From assembly GCA_001778055.1 (NCBI GenBank), contig MFFY01000004.1:1-45346 (forward strand): a DNA stretch of 45,346 bases. The letters run 5' to 3'. The stretch comes from Candidatus Falkowbacteria bacterium RIFCSPLOWO2_12_FULL_45_13. GTDB taxonomy: Bacteria > Patescibacteriota > Patescibacteriia > Patescibacteriales > GWC2-42-12. Below are positions 34,268 to 41,421 of the stretch, one piece after another. A program made the position numbers and the translations under genes. Position 1 is the stretch's first letter; every line of letters starts with the position of its first letter. The notes beneath the pieces were generated by a model. The model saw nothing but the letters and a program-made list of their open reading frames with translations, did no database searches and was not told the origin of the DNA.

Positions 34268-34642
34268 TTACTTCACCTTCTTTCTCAATTTACTGCGATT
34301 CAATTTCTCCAAAAGCTTGTCAATCTCTTTGTTGATCTGCCGAAGTCTGGCCAGATCCTTAATATACTCAGAATACCGACGAGCCTGCTCGATCAATTCC
34401 TGGTTGCGCCCAAGGTAAATATTGGTGTAGGCGCCCTTTATCTTTATTTGGGCATAATAATATGGGCCATGCCCCTTGCTGCCTTTTTTCTTGCAGCGGC
34501 AGTTGGGCTTCCCGCAAGGAGCATATCGTTCCACCAGCGGGCCGGACAGCATCTCCCCGGGCTTTGCCATAAGCTTGTCTTCCAGGCGGTGTCTCTCCCC
34601 GCGCAAGGCAACGATCTTTACTCTTAGGGCAGTTAAATCCAT
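34268..34642 (-). CDS. DUF6788-like IS accessory protein
   Basis: This small protein of 124 residues has the motif CGKPNCRCKKGSKGHGPYYY (about residues 43-62), a possible Cys-based metal site. A strand pair follows, then a charged C-terminal coiled coil (EQARRYSEYIKDLARLRQINKEIDKLLEKL). This is the layout of DUF6788 proteins, which to my knowledge are often found beside transposases. It is the first gene of the IS transcript and sits inside the terminal repeats, so it belongs to the element. It could help bind the IS ends or regulate transposition; that is inference. Confidence 0.75.
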   Translation of the reverse strand: MDLTALRVKIVALRGERHRLEDKLMAKPGEMLSGPLVERYAPCGKPNCRCKKKGSKGHGPYYYAQIKIKGAYTNIYLGRNQELIEQARRYSEYIKDLARLRQINKEIDKLLEKLNRSKLRKKVK

Positions 34643-34650
34643 GTTAATAG

Positions 34651-34681
34651 TCCTATTATATTATTTATTATTATATTAGGA
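34651..34681. promoter_or_regulatory. AT-rich palindrome at the IS transcription start
   Basis: An imperfect palindrome with arms TCCTA and TAGGA at its ends (34651-34655, 34677-34681) and an AT-rich core. It spans the predicted transcription start (about 34674) of the IS operon and could be an operator for autoregulation or a 5' hairpin in the mRNA. Confidence 0.4.
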
Positions 34682-34709
34682 TTATAGCTGAACGGAATAA
34701 CCAGGTCAA
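34681..34709 (-). promoter_or_regulatory. IS operon promoter (TTGACC-N17-TATAAT)
   Basis: On the minus strand TTGACC (34704-34709) and TATAAT (34681-34686) are separated by 17 bp, inside the terminal repeats. It would drive DUF6788 and the transposase with a leader of about 32 nt. Confidence 0.75.
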
Positions 34710-34757
34710 GTATTTTTTGCAGGGCTTAATTTTTGGCGCGGGTTAGCTAAATTATCT

Positions 34758-34774
34758 AACTTTCAATTTCTCAG
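34758..34774 (-). repeat. Right terminal inverted repeat of the IS
   Basis: This is the exact inverted complement of 32530-32546. It is followed by TTATAA (34775-34780) and then non-IS sequence leading into the next gene's 3' end. Confidence 0.85.
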
Positions 34775-34804
34775 TTATAATTTGACTTAGAACAACTCTC
34801 ATGA

Positions 34805-35749
34805 CTACCCCCCCCACCAGCCTTCAGGTGGCTCAGGATTTACTTCTAACTGCATCCCATCTGGCCATTGCAAGCAGTTCGGGAAACGCGCCTCTCTCCA
34901 GGTAGGCGTAATTATGCCAGGAGAAAAGAAAAATTTACCATCTGTAATAAATTGAAAAACTTTAAAATCGGGAGCAACATGCAGGGCAAGAGTCATCAGA
35001 AAGCTTGTAACTGCTATCTCAGGAATGCCTCCGGTGGCGCCGCTTTCTGCATAGACCCCCCACACCTCAGTATCTTTTTCTCGCGCGGCCCTGAAAAGAA
35101 AGGCGTAGAGGTTAACAGTAGAAAGCATTTTCGCCGTAGACGACCAAATGTCTGTCATTTTTACCAGATTAACCTCCCCTGTCTGGGGATCCACCAGTTC
35201 ACTAAAAGTTTCCGCCGTTAAAACAATCGTGCTTTTATAACCTGACTCTGCTTCTCTCTCAATACTCGTTTTGTTCGCATTAGAATTACCATCAAATCTT
35301 AATTTATGAAGAACAAAACCCCAAACTCCGGGCTGTGGTTCCTCTGACCCAAATATTTCTCCCGTAAACTTTTGCTCTCTTTCAGGTAAAAGTTTTTCCC
35401 GAGTAAGCCCGAGCTTCCGGGCTAAATCTATGTGCTGGAAGTCTCCCCCGTCTCCATGAGGGGTGGGTATTCCAAAAACAACAAGAGGAAAACCGCGCTG
35501 ACAAGAGGAATAGAACCGCTCTTCTAAAGGCTGTTCCTTTTTCTGCTGATCGGTCGGCACCCTGGTAACCGGCAGAACGAAAAGCCCCTTAATTAATCCC
35601 CCCCCCAGGTCAGTAATACTCAAACCGGACACTTTTTCCGACAGCCGCGTTGTCATTTCATCTGGTTTACCAGCGATCGCTCGTTGGATCTTGAGATGTC
35701 TGCAAATGGGACGATCTGTTCTAAATCTACATGCTCCGGTAGAACTCAT
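34805..35749 (-). CDS. Unknown protein with long G tracts
   Basis: The 314-residue protein starts at ATG 35749 (MSSTGACRFRTD), chosen because AAGGAG lies 10 nt upstream; a TTG at 35776 is the alternative. It has no signal peptide. The sequence is mixed alpha/beta with segments such as FPLVVFGIPTPHGDGGDF, STIVLTAETFSELVDPQTG and GIPEIAVTSFLMTLALHVAPDF, and ends GWWGG. I recognise no family. It lies 60 bp downstream of the hydrolase gene on the same strand, probably co-transcribed, and next to the IS. It contains a run of nine G at 35598-35606 (coding strand) and eight G at 34808-34815 at the stop codon, both slippage-prone. Confidence 0.6.
   Translation of the reverse strand: MSSTGACRFRTDRPICRHLKIQRAIAGKPDEMTTRLSEKVSGLSITDLGGGLIKGLFVLPVTRVPTDQQKKEQPLEERFYSSCQRGFPLVVFGIPTPHGDGGDFQHIDLARKLGLTREKLLPEREQKFTGEIFGSEEPQPGVWGFVLHKLRFDGNSNANKTSIEREAESGYKSTIVLTAETFSELVDPQTGEVNLVKMTDIWSSTAKMLSTVNLYAFLFRAAREKDTEVWGVYAESGATGGIPEIAVTSFLMTLALHVAPDFKVFQFITDGKFFFSPGIITPTWREARFPNCLQWPDGMQLEVNPEPPEGWWGG
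35598..35606 (-). repeat. G9 homopolymer in coding sequence
   Basis: Nine consecutive G on the coding strand, in the codons for DLGGGLIKG near residue 50. Gain or loss of one base would truncate the protein. A G8 tract lies at 34808-34815, next to the stop codon. Confidence 0.7.
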
Positions 35750-35809
35750 AGTAAAATTGCTCCTTCCTGCTATCAATATCGTTGACTTTTTAGTAAAATT
35801 TCATTTTAT

Positions 35810-37585
35810 TTATGCTTGCCAAATCACGTCGATAAGTTGATGCAGAAGTGGCCGGACAATTGCTTCTGCGGTTTTGCCGTATAATAAATCTAGGTGGCTT
35901 AGCCCCGCGATGGCAAATCCATGCACTTGACTGGCTACCTTGCTCAGGCGCAAATAATGTAGATCCCTTTGACGAGAAAAATTGTGGATTCCTTTCTCCC
36001 TATGTTGATAGCCTGGGAATTGAGAAAAATCCAGGGCCTTCCCCTGGTAGTAGTCAGGTTGAATAAAGGCCAGATTAAGAGGCGGCGCGAGAGGGTCTAA
36101 CGAACCTGTTAAGTGAAAAATCGGGATATCAGGAGGGATTTCATCTAAATGTGCTGAATAATTAAACCGGCCATTGCCCATTCTTCTGATGCCTTTGCCT
36201 GAGTAAACGGCTTTTAATAGCTGTAGGCCCACCCCAAGCGGGAAACTGCCTGTGCCTTTATTTGTGAAACTGGCCAGAAACTGTTTAGGATCATCGAAAT
36301 TATCGGGATTTATTAGTTGTCGCGCAACTATAGTCAAAGAGGGGAGCACTTTTACCAGGCCTTTAGCGACATCGACTGGCACACTTTCAGCGCCAAATAT
36401 TGGCAAGAAAATATTCAACATAAGCAGCGCAGGAAAAATTGGGTGAGAATTTTTGTCAAAGATCTTTGGGGAGCCAATCGTGATCAAACCTTTCACGCAA
36501 TCTAACATTGCCAGGAAGGTGCGGGCTTCTGCAATTATAATTTTTATTTCTTGGTCAGGTTGTTTTCCGTTTGTGAGCGCGGCAGTGGTTTCGTTAAGAA
36601 AAGTTTCCACCTCTCTTCTGGTTTTACCTTTTGGCTCAAAGTCCGATCGCTTTCCGGATAATTTACAAATGTCCCTTACCAGAGAGTTGAGTTTATAAGC
36701 TTGCCGCACCAGCATAAATTCGGCAATCATTCCTCCCATGCTGTAACCCACAAGCACAACAGGTTTTTTAGTCTTTGGGCGATTGTATAAGAATTCCACT
36801 GCTGCCGGGAGGTCATTGCTTACTAGGGTGTCGAAAAAGCATTGCGCGTCAAATTCACCCTTGTTTTTACCAAGACCGCGTGGATCAAATAAGAAAGTCC
36901 AATTACCTTTGTCAGCAAGTTCCAGGGCCAGGGATGTCTCGGCGTCCAGATCAAACATGCCGCTATGACAGGCAATGCCAGGAATTAAGAGCAGAGAAGG
37001 ATTGTCGTCATTTGTTTTAACTCGGTCTTGATTGATTATGCGCGTCACTGTCAGTGGTTTGCCGTCGCGAGTATAAACAAAATAGCCTCTTTCCATATAA
37101 GTTCCCCTGTCTAACTCACGAAAGGCAGCGCCGAAAAAACCTTTTGATTGATCAGCAAAAACATATTCTCGTAATAAATAATGCTTTCTGGCAGCGGCCA
37201 AAAAATCACTTTTTTGTTCCAGGGGAATGGTTAATTTTTCCAAGAGATCTTCGGCGTGATGCGGGTTGATAAAAATAGCCTCACCATAATTGTTAAAGAG
37301 CCCGGTGTGGGCTCCCCGTCTAATAATTTGGCGCACCTGGTCCAAAGGCAGGGTTCGACCGGTTATTTCTTTTACGACATGTTGGAGAGTTGGGGCCATG
37401 CGATGGGAAGTTTCTGCCTCAATTGCTTCTGGTGTCCGGACAAATGATTCGGGACGGCGCGCCGCTAATTTTGTTACGGCGGAGCGTCGCAATGTGCTGG
37501 CAGCGGTGTAAGCCAAATTTCCGGAACGCGCTGTTCCTCGAAAAACAGCTTCCTTGATTCTAGCTTTGCTTGGAATAAGTCCCAT
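35810..37585 (-). CDS. Alpha/beta hydrolase (lipase-like)
   Basis: The 591-residue protein has an unassigned helical N-terminal region of about 190 residues, then an alpha/beta-hydrolase fold. The oxyanion segment is LLLIPGIACHSGMF and the strand WTFLFDPRGLGKN follows. The nucleophile elbow is GYSMGG (Ser282), and the probable triad is completed by Asp497 (GSLDPLAPP) and His564 (GLSHLDLLYG). Family members are lipases, esterases or acyltransferases; the substrate is unknown. The N-terminus is Arg/Ala-rich without a clear signal peptide. It is divergent from the kinase gene and upstream of the G-tract gene. Confidence 0.8.
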   Translation of the reverse strand: MGLIPSKARIKEAVFRGTARSGNLAYTAASTLRRSAVTKLAARRPESFVRTPEAIEAETSHRMAPTLQHVVKEITGRTLPLDQVRQIIRRGAHTGLFNNYGEAIFINPHHAEDLLEKLTIPLEQKSDFLAAARKHYLLREYVFADQSKGFFGAAFRELDRGTYMERGYFVYTRDGKPLTVTRIINQDRVKTNDDNPSLLLIPGIACHSGMFDLDAETSLALELADKGNWTFLFDPRGLGKNKGEFDAQCFFDTLVSNDLPAAVEFLYNRPKTKKPVVLVGYSMGGMIAEFMLVRQAYKLNSLVRDICKLSGKRSDFEPKGKTRREVETFLNETTAALTNGKQPDQEIKIIIAEARTFLAMLDCVKGLITIGSPKIFDKNSHPIFPALLMLNIFLPIFGAESVPVDVAKGLVKVLPSLTIVARQLINPDNFDDPKQFLASFTNKGTGSFPLGVGLQLLKAVYSGKGIRRMGNGRFNYSAHLDEIPPDIPIFHLTGSLDPLAPPLNLAFIQPDYYQGKALDFSQFPGYQHREKGIHNFSRQRDLHYLRLSKVASQVHGFAIAGLSHLDLLYGKTAEAIVRPLLHQLIDVIWQA

Positions 37586-37645
37586 TGGTTATCTATCCAA
37601 ACGAACCAATTAAAATTTCACCTAATTTTTTTGGGCGATATCTTG

Positions 37646-37654
37646 TGCTATAAT
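37646..37654 (+). promoter_or_regulatory. Extended -10 promoter for the kinase-PASTA-rpe-ribD unit
   Basis: TGCTATAAT at 37646-37654 is an extended -10 element ending 7 nt before ATG 37662, with no Shine-Dalgarno site between. It predicts a leaderless mRNA for the four-gene unit. Confidence 0.65.
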
Positions 37655-37661
37655 CTAGGTC

Positions 37662-38684
37662 ATGGAACGCTTCCTCAAGAGCCGTTACCGCATTGGCGAG
37701 AACATTTCTGAAAACCCCTTTAGCGTGACTTATCAGGGCAATTTTATTGGCACCAATAAGCCGGTAATTATTAAAATTTACAAACGAGGCACCCTCAACT
37801 CTAACCTGATTAACCGCATGAAGCAAAAAGTTAAGGAGCTGTCATGCGTCACCTACCACGGCATAGCTAAATTGATAGATGGCGACTACGGCTGGCAGGG
37901 TTTTTATTATGTTCGAGAATATGTCGAAGGACAAAGCTTGCAGGAGATCCTGAACAGCAAACAGGCAATTGGCGCTGAAAAAGCTCAAGTAATTGCCATA
38001 GAAGTGTGTAAAGCGCTTGAGGTTGTTCATGCCAAGGGGATTATTCACGGAGAACTTAAACCAAGCAATGTCTTTATTAGCTCTAAAGGGATGATTAAAA
38101 TTGCTGATTTTGTAATTGAGGGAGAGATTAAAGAAGCTATGCCCCAAAAAGTCATCTCTATTATGGATAATGGTAAGTATACTTCGCCGGAGGAATTAAC
38201 AGGCAGTCCGGCCAGCGTCTCTTCAGACATCTATGCTTTGGGATTAATTATATATGAGATGCTGGTTTCATCTTTATCGATAGAAAAGGGATTGGCTGGT
38301 TCTTTAAAAAGGGTCAAGAACGCAAATCCGATAAACAAAGAAGCGTTGGCGGCCTTTCCGAGATATCTGCAGGAGATAGTGGTCAAAGCTTTGCAGCCAG
38401 ATCCGTTGCGCCGTTTTTTGAACGCAGGCGAAATCCGTGAAAGTTTGGAAAAAAGAAATATAAATGTGGCAATGATTGCCCACGAAGAATATATAAACCT
38501 TTTTGATAACACCGTTATCCGTTATGGCGAAGAAGATGAGGGTGGAGAAGCCGAATCTTTGGAAGATCTAGGCCGGGTTAAGCTTCGCTGGGGTAAGGAG
38601 AAACACCGCAACTGGATATTAGCCTATGTTCTGGCTGCTGCCATATTGTCCGGTATTTTATATGCCTTTGTGTTTGCCAGGTAA
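37662..38684 (+). CDS. Membrane Ser/Thr kinase-like protein, probably catalytically impaired
   Basis: The 340-residue protein has a Hanks-type kinase fold at residues 9-265 and one C-terminal transmembrane helix (about 317-337). The VAIK lysine is present (Lys38). The catalytic loop reads HGELKPSN, so the HRD aspartate is Glu131, and the DFG motif reads DFV (Asp149 kept, Gly replaced). The position expected for the alphaC Glu looks like Lys. The glycine-rich loop is poor (IGENISENPFSVTY). This suggests a pseudokinase or a kinase with unusual chemistry. It is followed at once by a PASTA protein, the module normally fused to PknB/StkP kinases. Confidence 0.82.
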   Translation: MERFLKSRYRIGENISENPFSVTYQGNFIGTNKPVIIKIYKRGTLNSNLINRMKQKVKELSCVTYHGIAKLIDGDYGWQGFYYVREYVEGQSLQEILNSKQAIGAEKAQVIAIEVCKALEVVHAKGIIHGELKPSNVFISSKGMIKIADFVIEGEIKEAMPQKVISIMDNGKYTSPEELTGSPASVSSDIYALGLIIYEMLVSSLSIEKGLAGSLKRVKNANPINKEALAAFPRYLQEIVVKALQPDPLRRFLNAGEIRESLEKRNINVAMIAHEEYINLFDNTVIRYGEEDEGGEAESLEDLGRVKLRWGKEKHRNWILAYVLAAAILSGILYAFVFAR

Positions 38685-38688
38685 CAAG

Positions 38689-39267
38689 ATGAAAAAATAT
38701 TTACCGCTAATTATAATCTTTGCCGTAATTACGCCTGCGCTGCTGGGTTATTTCTATGCTACTTATTTTTCTGCTATTCCCGAAGTGCTAATGCCGGACT
38801 TAACAGGCAAGACCCTGGAAAAAGCGATGATAGAATTGGATTTATTAAATTTAAAAGGCCGGCATGCGGGTAATGTTTTTGATCTGAAGTATTCCGAGGG
38901 CCAGGTCGTGTCTCAGCGGCCGGAGGCGGACAGAATGGTCAAAGCGGGCAGAATCGTTAGCTTGATAACCAGCTCTGGCAGGCAAAAAGTTGCTGTGCCG
39001 AATCTCCTGGGGCGTCCCGCGGATCAGGCAGAAGCTGTGCTGGTGGCCGAAGGGCTGCTTTTGGGTGAGGCAACCAGAGATTTTGTGTCTGAGCTGGATT
39101 CAGGAATAATTCTAACTCAGAATCCTTTACCGGAAGATGAAGTGGAGATAGGCTCAAAAGTTGATATCACTGTGTCGTCGACACAAGAGATAGACCAACC
39201 CTTTAAGAGAGAAGAGAATAATGACGATAAAAAAGAGAAAGAGGGAGGGTTCTGGCCATGGCAATAA
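38689..39267 (+). CDS. PASTA-domain membrane protein
   Basis: The 192-residue protein starts at ATG 38689 (MKKYLPLIIIFAVITPALLG) with one N-terminal transmembrane helix, followed by two extracytoplasmic PASTA domains (about 32-99 and 100-168). Each has the P-x-L-x-G...A...L pattern, for example MPDLTGKTLEKAMIELDLLNL and VPNLLGRPADQAEAVLVAEGL. The C-terminal tail is highly charged. PASTA domains bind muropeptides or penicillin-like ligands. It begins 4 bp after the kinase stop and overlaps rpe by 10 bp. It probably pairs with the upstream kinase-like protein through membrane helices. Confidence 0.85.
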   Translation: MKKYLPLIIIFAVITPALLGYFYATYFSAIPEVLMPDLTGKTLEKAMIELDLLNLKGRHAGNVFDLKYSEGQVVSQRPEADRMVKAGRIVSLITSSGRQKVAVPNLLGRPADQAEAVLVAEGLLLGEATRDFVSELDSGIILTQNPLPEDEVEIGSKVDITVSSTQEIDQPFKREENNDDKKEKEGGFWPWQ

Positions 39268-39932
39268 AGATTGCCCCGTCTATTCTGTCGGCAGATTTTA
39301 GGAATTTGGAAGCAGCGATTAAAAGGGTGGAAAAAGACGGAGCTGACCTGATCCATATTGATGTGATGGATGGCCATTTTGTGCCAAATATTACGATTGG
39401 ACCGTTAATTGTTAAGGCAGTCCGTAAAATTACAAAATTACCGCTGGATGTCCACTTAATGATTGAAAATCCGGACAAATATATTCCGGTATTTGCGAAA
39501 GCTGGAGCGGATATCATTACTATTCACGTAGAGGCATCAAGGAATATTGGCCGAGATATAGAGTTGATGAAGGACAATAATGTTAAGTCGGGTTTAGTAG
39601 TTAATCCAGCTACGCCGGTTGATGGTGTTTTTCCATATCTTAGTCAACTTGCCATGGTGCTTCTGATGTCGGTAAATCCGGGGTTTGAGGGACAAAAGTT
39701 TATGGCGGAAGTGCTGCCGAAGATTAGAGCGTTGAGAGCTAAGATTATTGATTCTCCACATTTAAATGTGGAGAATAATAAACCACCTGATATTGAAGTT
39801 GACGGAGGCCTCAATCTTGAAACTGCGCCGGAAGTTGTTAAAGCAGGAGCCAATGTTTTAGTCGCAGGGTCGGCGATATTTTATGATAAAAATCCCGCGT
39901 CCGTGATCAAGAAGATGAAGGCTTTAAAATAA
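39258..39932 (+). CDS. rpe: Ribulose-phosphate 3-epimerase
   Basis: This pentose-phosphate enzyme interconverts ribulose-5-P and xylulose-5-P. The 224-residue TIM barrel has the standard motifs IAPSILSADF, HIDVMDGHFVPNITIGP, DVHLMI, VNPGFEGQKF and IEVDGGLN. Between helix 6 and strand 7, where family members are shorter, there is an insertion (SPHLNVENNKPPD). It is encoded by a perfect 26 bp palindrome plus flank. A GGGAGGG site lies upstream of the ATG. It is coupled to the PASTA gene by overlap, and its stop is adjacent to the ribD start. Confidence 0.95.
   Translation: MAIKIAPSILSADFRNLEAAIKRVEKDGADLIHIDVMDGHFVPNITIGPLIVKAVRKITKLPLDVHLMIENPDKYIPVFAKAGADIITIHVEASRNIGRDIELMKDNNVKSGLVVNPATPVDGVFPYLSQLAMVLLMSVNPGFEGQKFMAEVLPKIRALRAKIIDSPHLNVENNKPPDIEVDGGLNLETAPEVVKAGANVLVAGSAIFYDKNPASVIKKMKALK
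39751..39776 (+). repeat. Perfect 26 bp palindrome inside rpe
   Basis: The arm ATTCTCCACATTT is followed directly by its exact reverse complement. It is translated in frame. The core CCACATT...AATGTGG is shared with the hairpin at 43003-43022 upstream of hypA. Confidence 0.75.
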
Positions 39933-41027
39933 GTGAGCTGGACCAAAGACGACGTTGTCTTTATGCGCAAAGCACACTCCCTGGCCAAACTGGCCGAGGG
40001 GCGAACCACTCCCGATCCTATGGTGGGGGCGGTTCTGGTTAAAGGGGGTAAGATAATTTCCATGGGTTACCATGGAGAAGTTGCCACTCCGCATGCTGAG
40101 GCCTGGGCCATCCAGAAAATAGGCAAAAAGGCTGAAGGTTCAACTCTTTATCTTAATCTTGAACCATGTTCGCATTATGGCAACAACCCTCCCTGTGCCG
40201 GCCTGGTTGCCAGCTCCGGCATAAAAGAGGTCGTTGCTTCTATGAAAGATCCCAACCCTTTAGTCGATGGGCAAGGTTTTAAGTTGTTGCGAAAACATGG
40301 GGTCAAAGTAAGGGTAGGGCTGTTAGAAAAAGAAGCTGAGCGGCTAAATGAAGTATTTGTCAAATATGTGACAACCAAACGACCTTTTGTGGTTATGAAA
40401 ACTGCCATGACGATTGATGGAAAAATTGCCACGAGAACGGGCGTCAGCCGTTGGGTGGCGGGTCCAGAATCTTTGAATTTTGCTCATCATCTGCGCAATG
40501 TTTATGACGCGATTCTGGTTGGCATTAACAATGTTTTGATTGACGATCCCAGATTAACCACGCGGTTGGTTAAAAAAATTAAAAATCCTATCCGCATTGT
40601 CCTTGATGCTTACGCCAGAACACCTTTAAATGCCGCACTCTTAGGCAAAGAGGCACGTACTATTATAGTAGTGGGGCCTAACGCCCCGAACAAAAGGCTT
40701 GAGGCTTTGAAGGCTAGGGGCGTGGAAATATTAAGGATTAGAGCGCCAAAGGGGTTGGTTGATTTAGGAGATTTAATGATAAAACTTGGCGAAATGAAGA
40801 TTACCAGCTTATTGGTTGAGGGAGGGGGAGAGGTTAATGCTTCTTTCTTAGAACAAAATTTAGTTGATAAAGTTCATTTTATTATTGCGCCGAAAATTTT
40901 TGGTGGCAGGGATGCGAAAACAGGGGTTGAGGGCTTAGGTGTTAGAGTCCCAAGCCAGGCAAAATGGTTGAAAGATGTTCAAATTGATAACTTGGGGAAA
41001 GACCTGCTTCTAACTGCCTATTTGTAA
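39933..41027 (+). CDS. ribD: Riboflavin biosynthesis deaminase/reductase RibD
   Basis: This bifunctional enzyme deaminates and then reduces the pyrimidine intermediate of riboflavin synthesis. The 364-residue protein begins with GTG at 39933, directly after the rpe stop. The N-terminal deaminase (about 1-145) has the zinc motifs PHAEAW and EPCSHYGNNPPC. The C-terminal reductase (about 146-364) has KTAMTIDGKIAT, WVAGPES, DDPRLTTR and LLVEGGGEVNASFL. Both halves look complete. Other rib genes are not present. Its 3' end overlaps the convergent CheY-like gene by 18 bp. Confidence 0.95.
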   Translation: MSWTKDDVVFMRKAHSLAKLAEGRTTPDPMVGAVLVKGGKIISMGYHGEVATPHAEAWAIQKIGKKAEGSTLYLNLEPCSHYGNNPPCAGLVASSGIKEVVASMKDPNPLVDGQGFKLLRKHGVKVRVGLLEKEAERLNEVFVKYVTTKRPFVVMKTAMTIDGKIATRTGVSRWVAGPESLNFAHHLRNVYDAILVGINNVLIDDPRLTTRLVKKIKNPIRIVLDAYARTPLNAALLGKEARTIIVVGPNAPNKRLEALKARGVEILRIRAPKGLVDLGDLMIKLGEMKITSLLVEGGGEVNASFLEQNLVDKVHFIIAPKIFGGRDAKTGVEGLGVRVPSQAKWLKDVQIDNLGKDLLLTAYL

Positions 41028-41384
41028 CGCCTCATTGATAACTTCGAGGGCGTCTTCTACAACAAATGGTTTGTTGATAATTCCGTCAACCTTGTATTCT
41101 TCGCCAACAACCTTGATGACATCCTCATTCATGCCAGTGACAAAAATAACAGGAGGCAGCTTATATTTGGATTTAATTTTTTTCAAAAACTCAAAACCGT
41201 CGAGCTTTGGCATGTTAACATCTGCCAGAATGAGATTAAAAGAGTTGGGGTCTTGAATGAAAACATTAAAACCTTCTTCGCCGTTTAGTGCAGTGCTGAC
41301 TTCAAACCCCTTATTCCTCAACATTTGAGCAACAATGTTGAGCATACTCTCCTGGTCATCAATCACTAAAATGCGTTTAGCCAT
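41010..41384 (-). CDS. Stand-alone CheY-like receiver protein
   Basis: The 124-residue protein is a receiver domain only. It has acidic pocket Asp9/Asp10 (VIDDQ), phospho-acceptor Asp55 (LILADVNMPKLDG), a switch Thr in FVTGM and a conserved Lys in INKPF. There is no output domain, so it acts by protein contact or phosphorelay. It is preceded by its own promoter located in the 3' end of the hypC-hydE gene, with a start codon about 2 nt from the predicted transcription start. Partner unknown; the orphan kinase at 843-3047 is a candidate only by elimination. Confidence 0.92.
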   Translation of the reverse strand: MAKRILVIDDQESMLNIVAQMLRNKGFEVSTALNGEEGFNVFIQDPNSFNLILADVNMPKLDGFEFLKKIKSKYKLPPVIFVTGMNEDVIKVVGEEYKVDGIINKPFVVEDALEVINEALQIGS

Positions 41385-41392
41385 ATAAACAC

Positions 41393-41421
41393 ATTCTACG
41401 GCTAAGGCAGGGGAGAGTCAA
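41393..41421 (-). promoter_or_regulatory. Promoter of the CheY-like gene (TTGACT-N17-TAGAAT)
   Basis: On the minus strand TTGACT (41416-41421) and TAGAAT (41393-41398) are separated by 17 bp. The -10 ends 8 nt before ATG 41384. The -35 lies within the last codons of the hypC-hydE gene, so the receiver gene can be expressed apart from the hydrogenase operon. Confidence 0.7.

Larger units (their letters stand above)
32530..34774. mobile_element. Insertion sequence with DDE transposase and DUF6788 gene
   Basis: This element of about 2.25 kb is bounded by perfect 17 bp terminal inverted repeats (CTGAGAAATTGAAAGTT at the left, its complement at the right). It is flanked by TTATAA at 32524-32529 and 34775-34780. 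Because TTATAA is itself palindromic, the flanks can be read either as a 6 bp target duplication or as part of 23 bp inverted repeats. It encodes a DDE transposase (IS1634/IS4-like) behind a DUF6788 gene, both on the minus strand. Both ORFs are intact, so it may still move. Confidence 0.85.
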
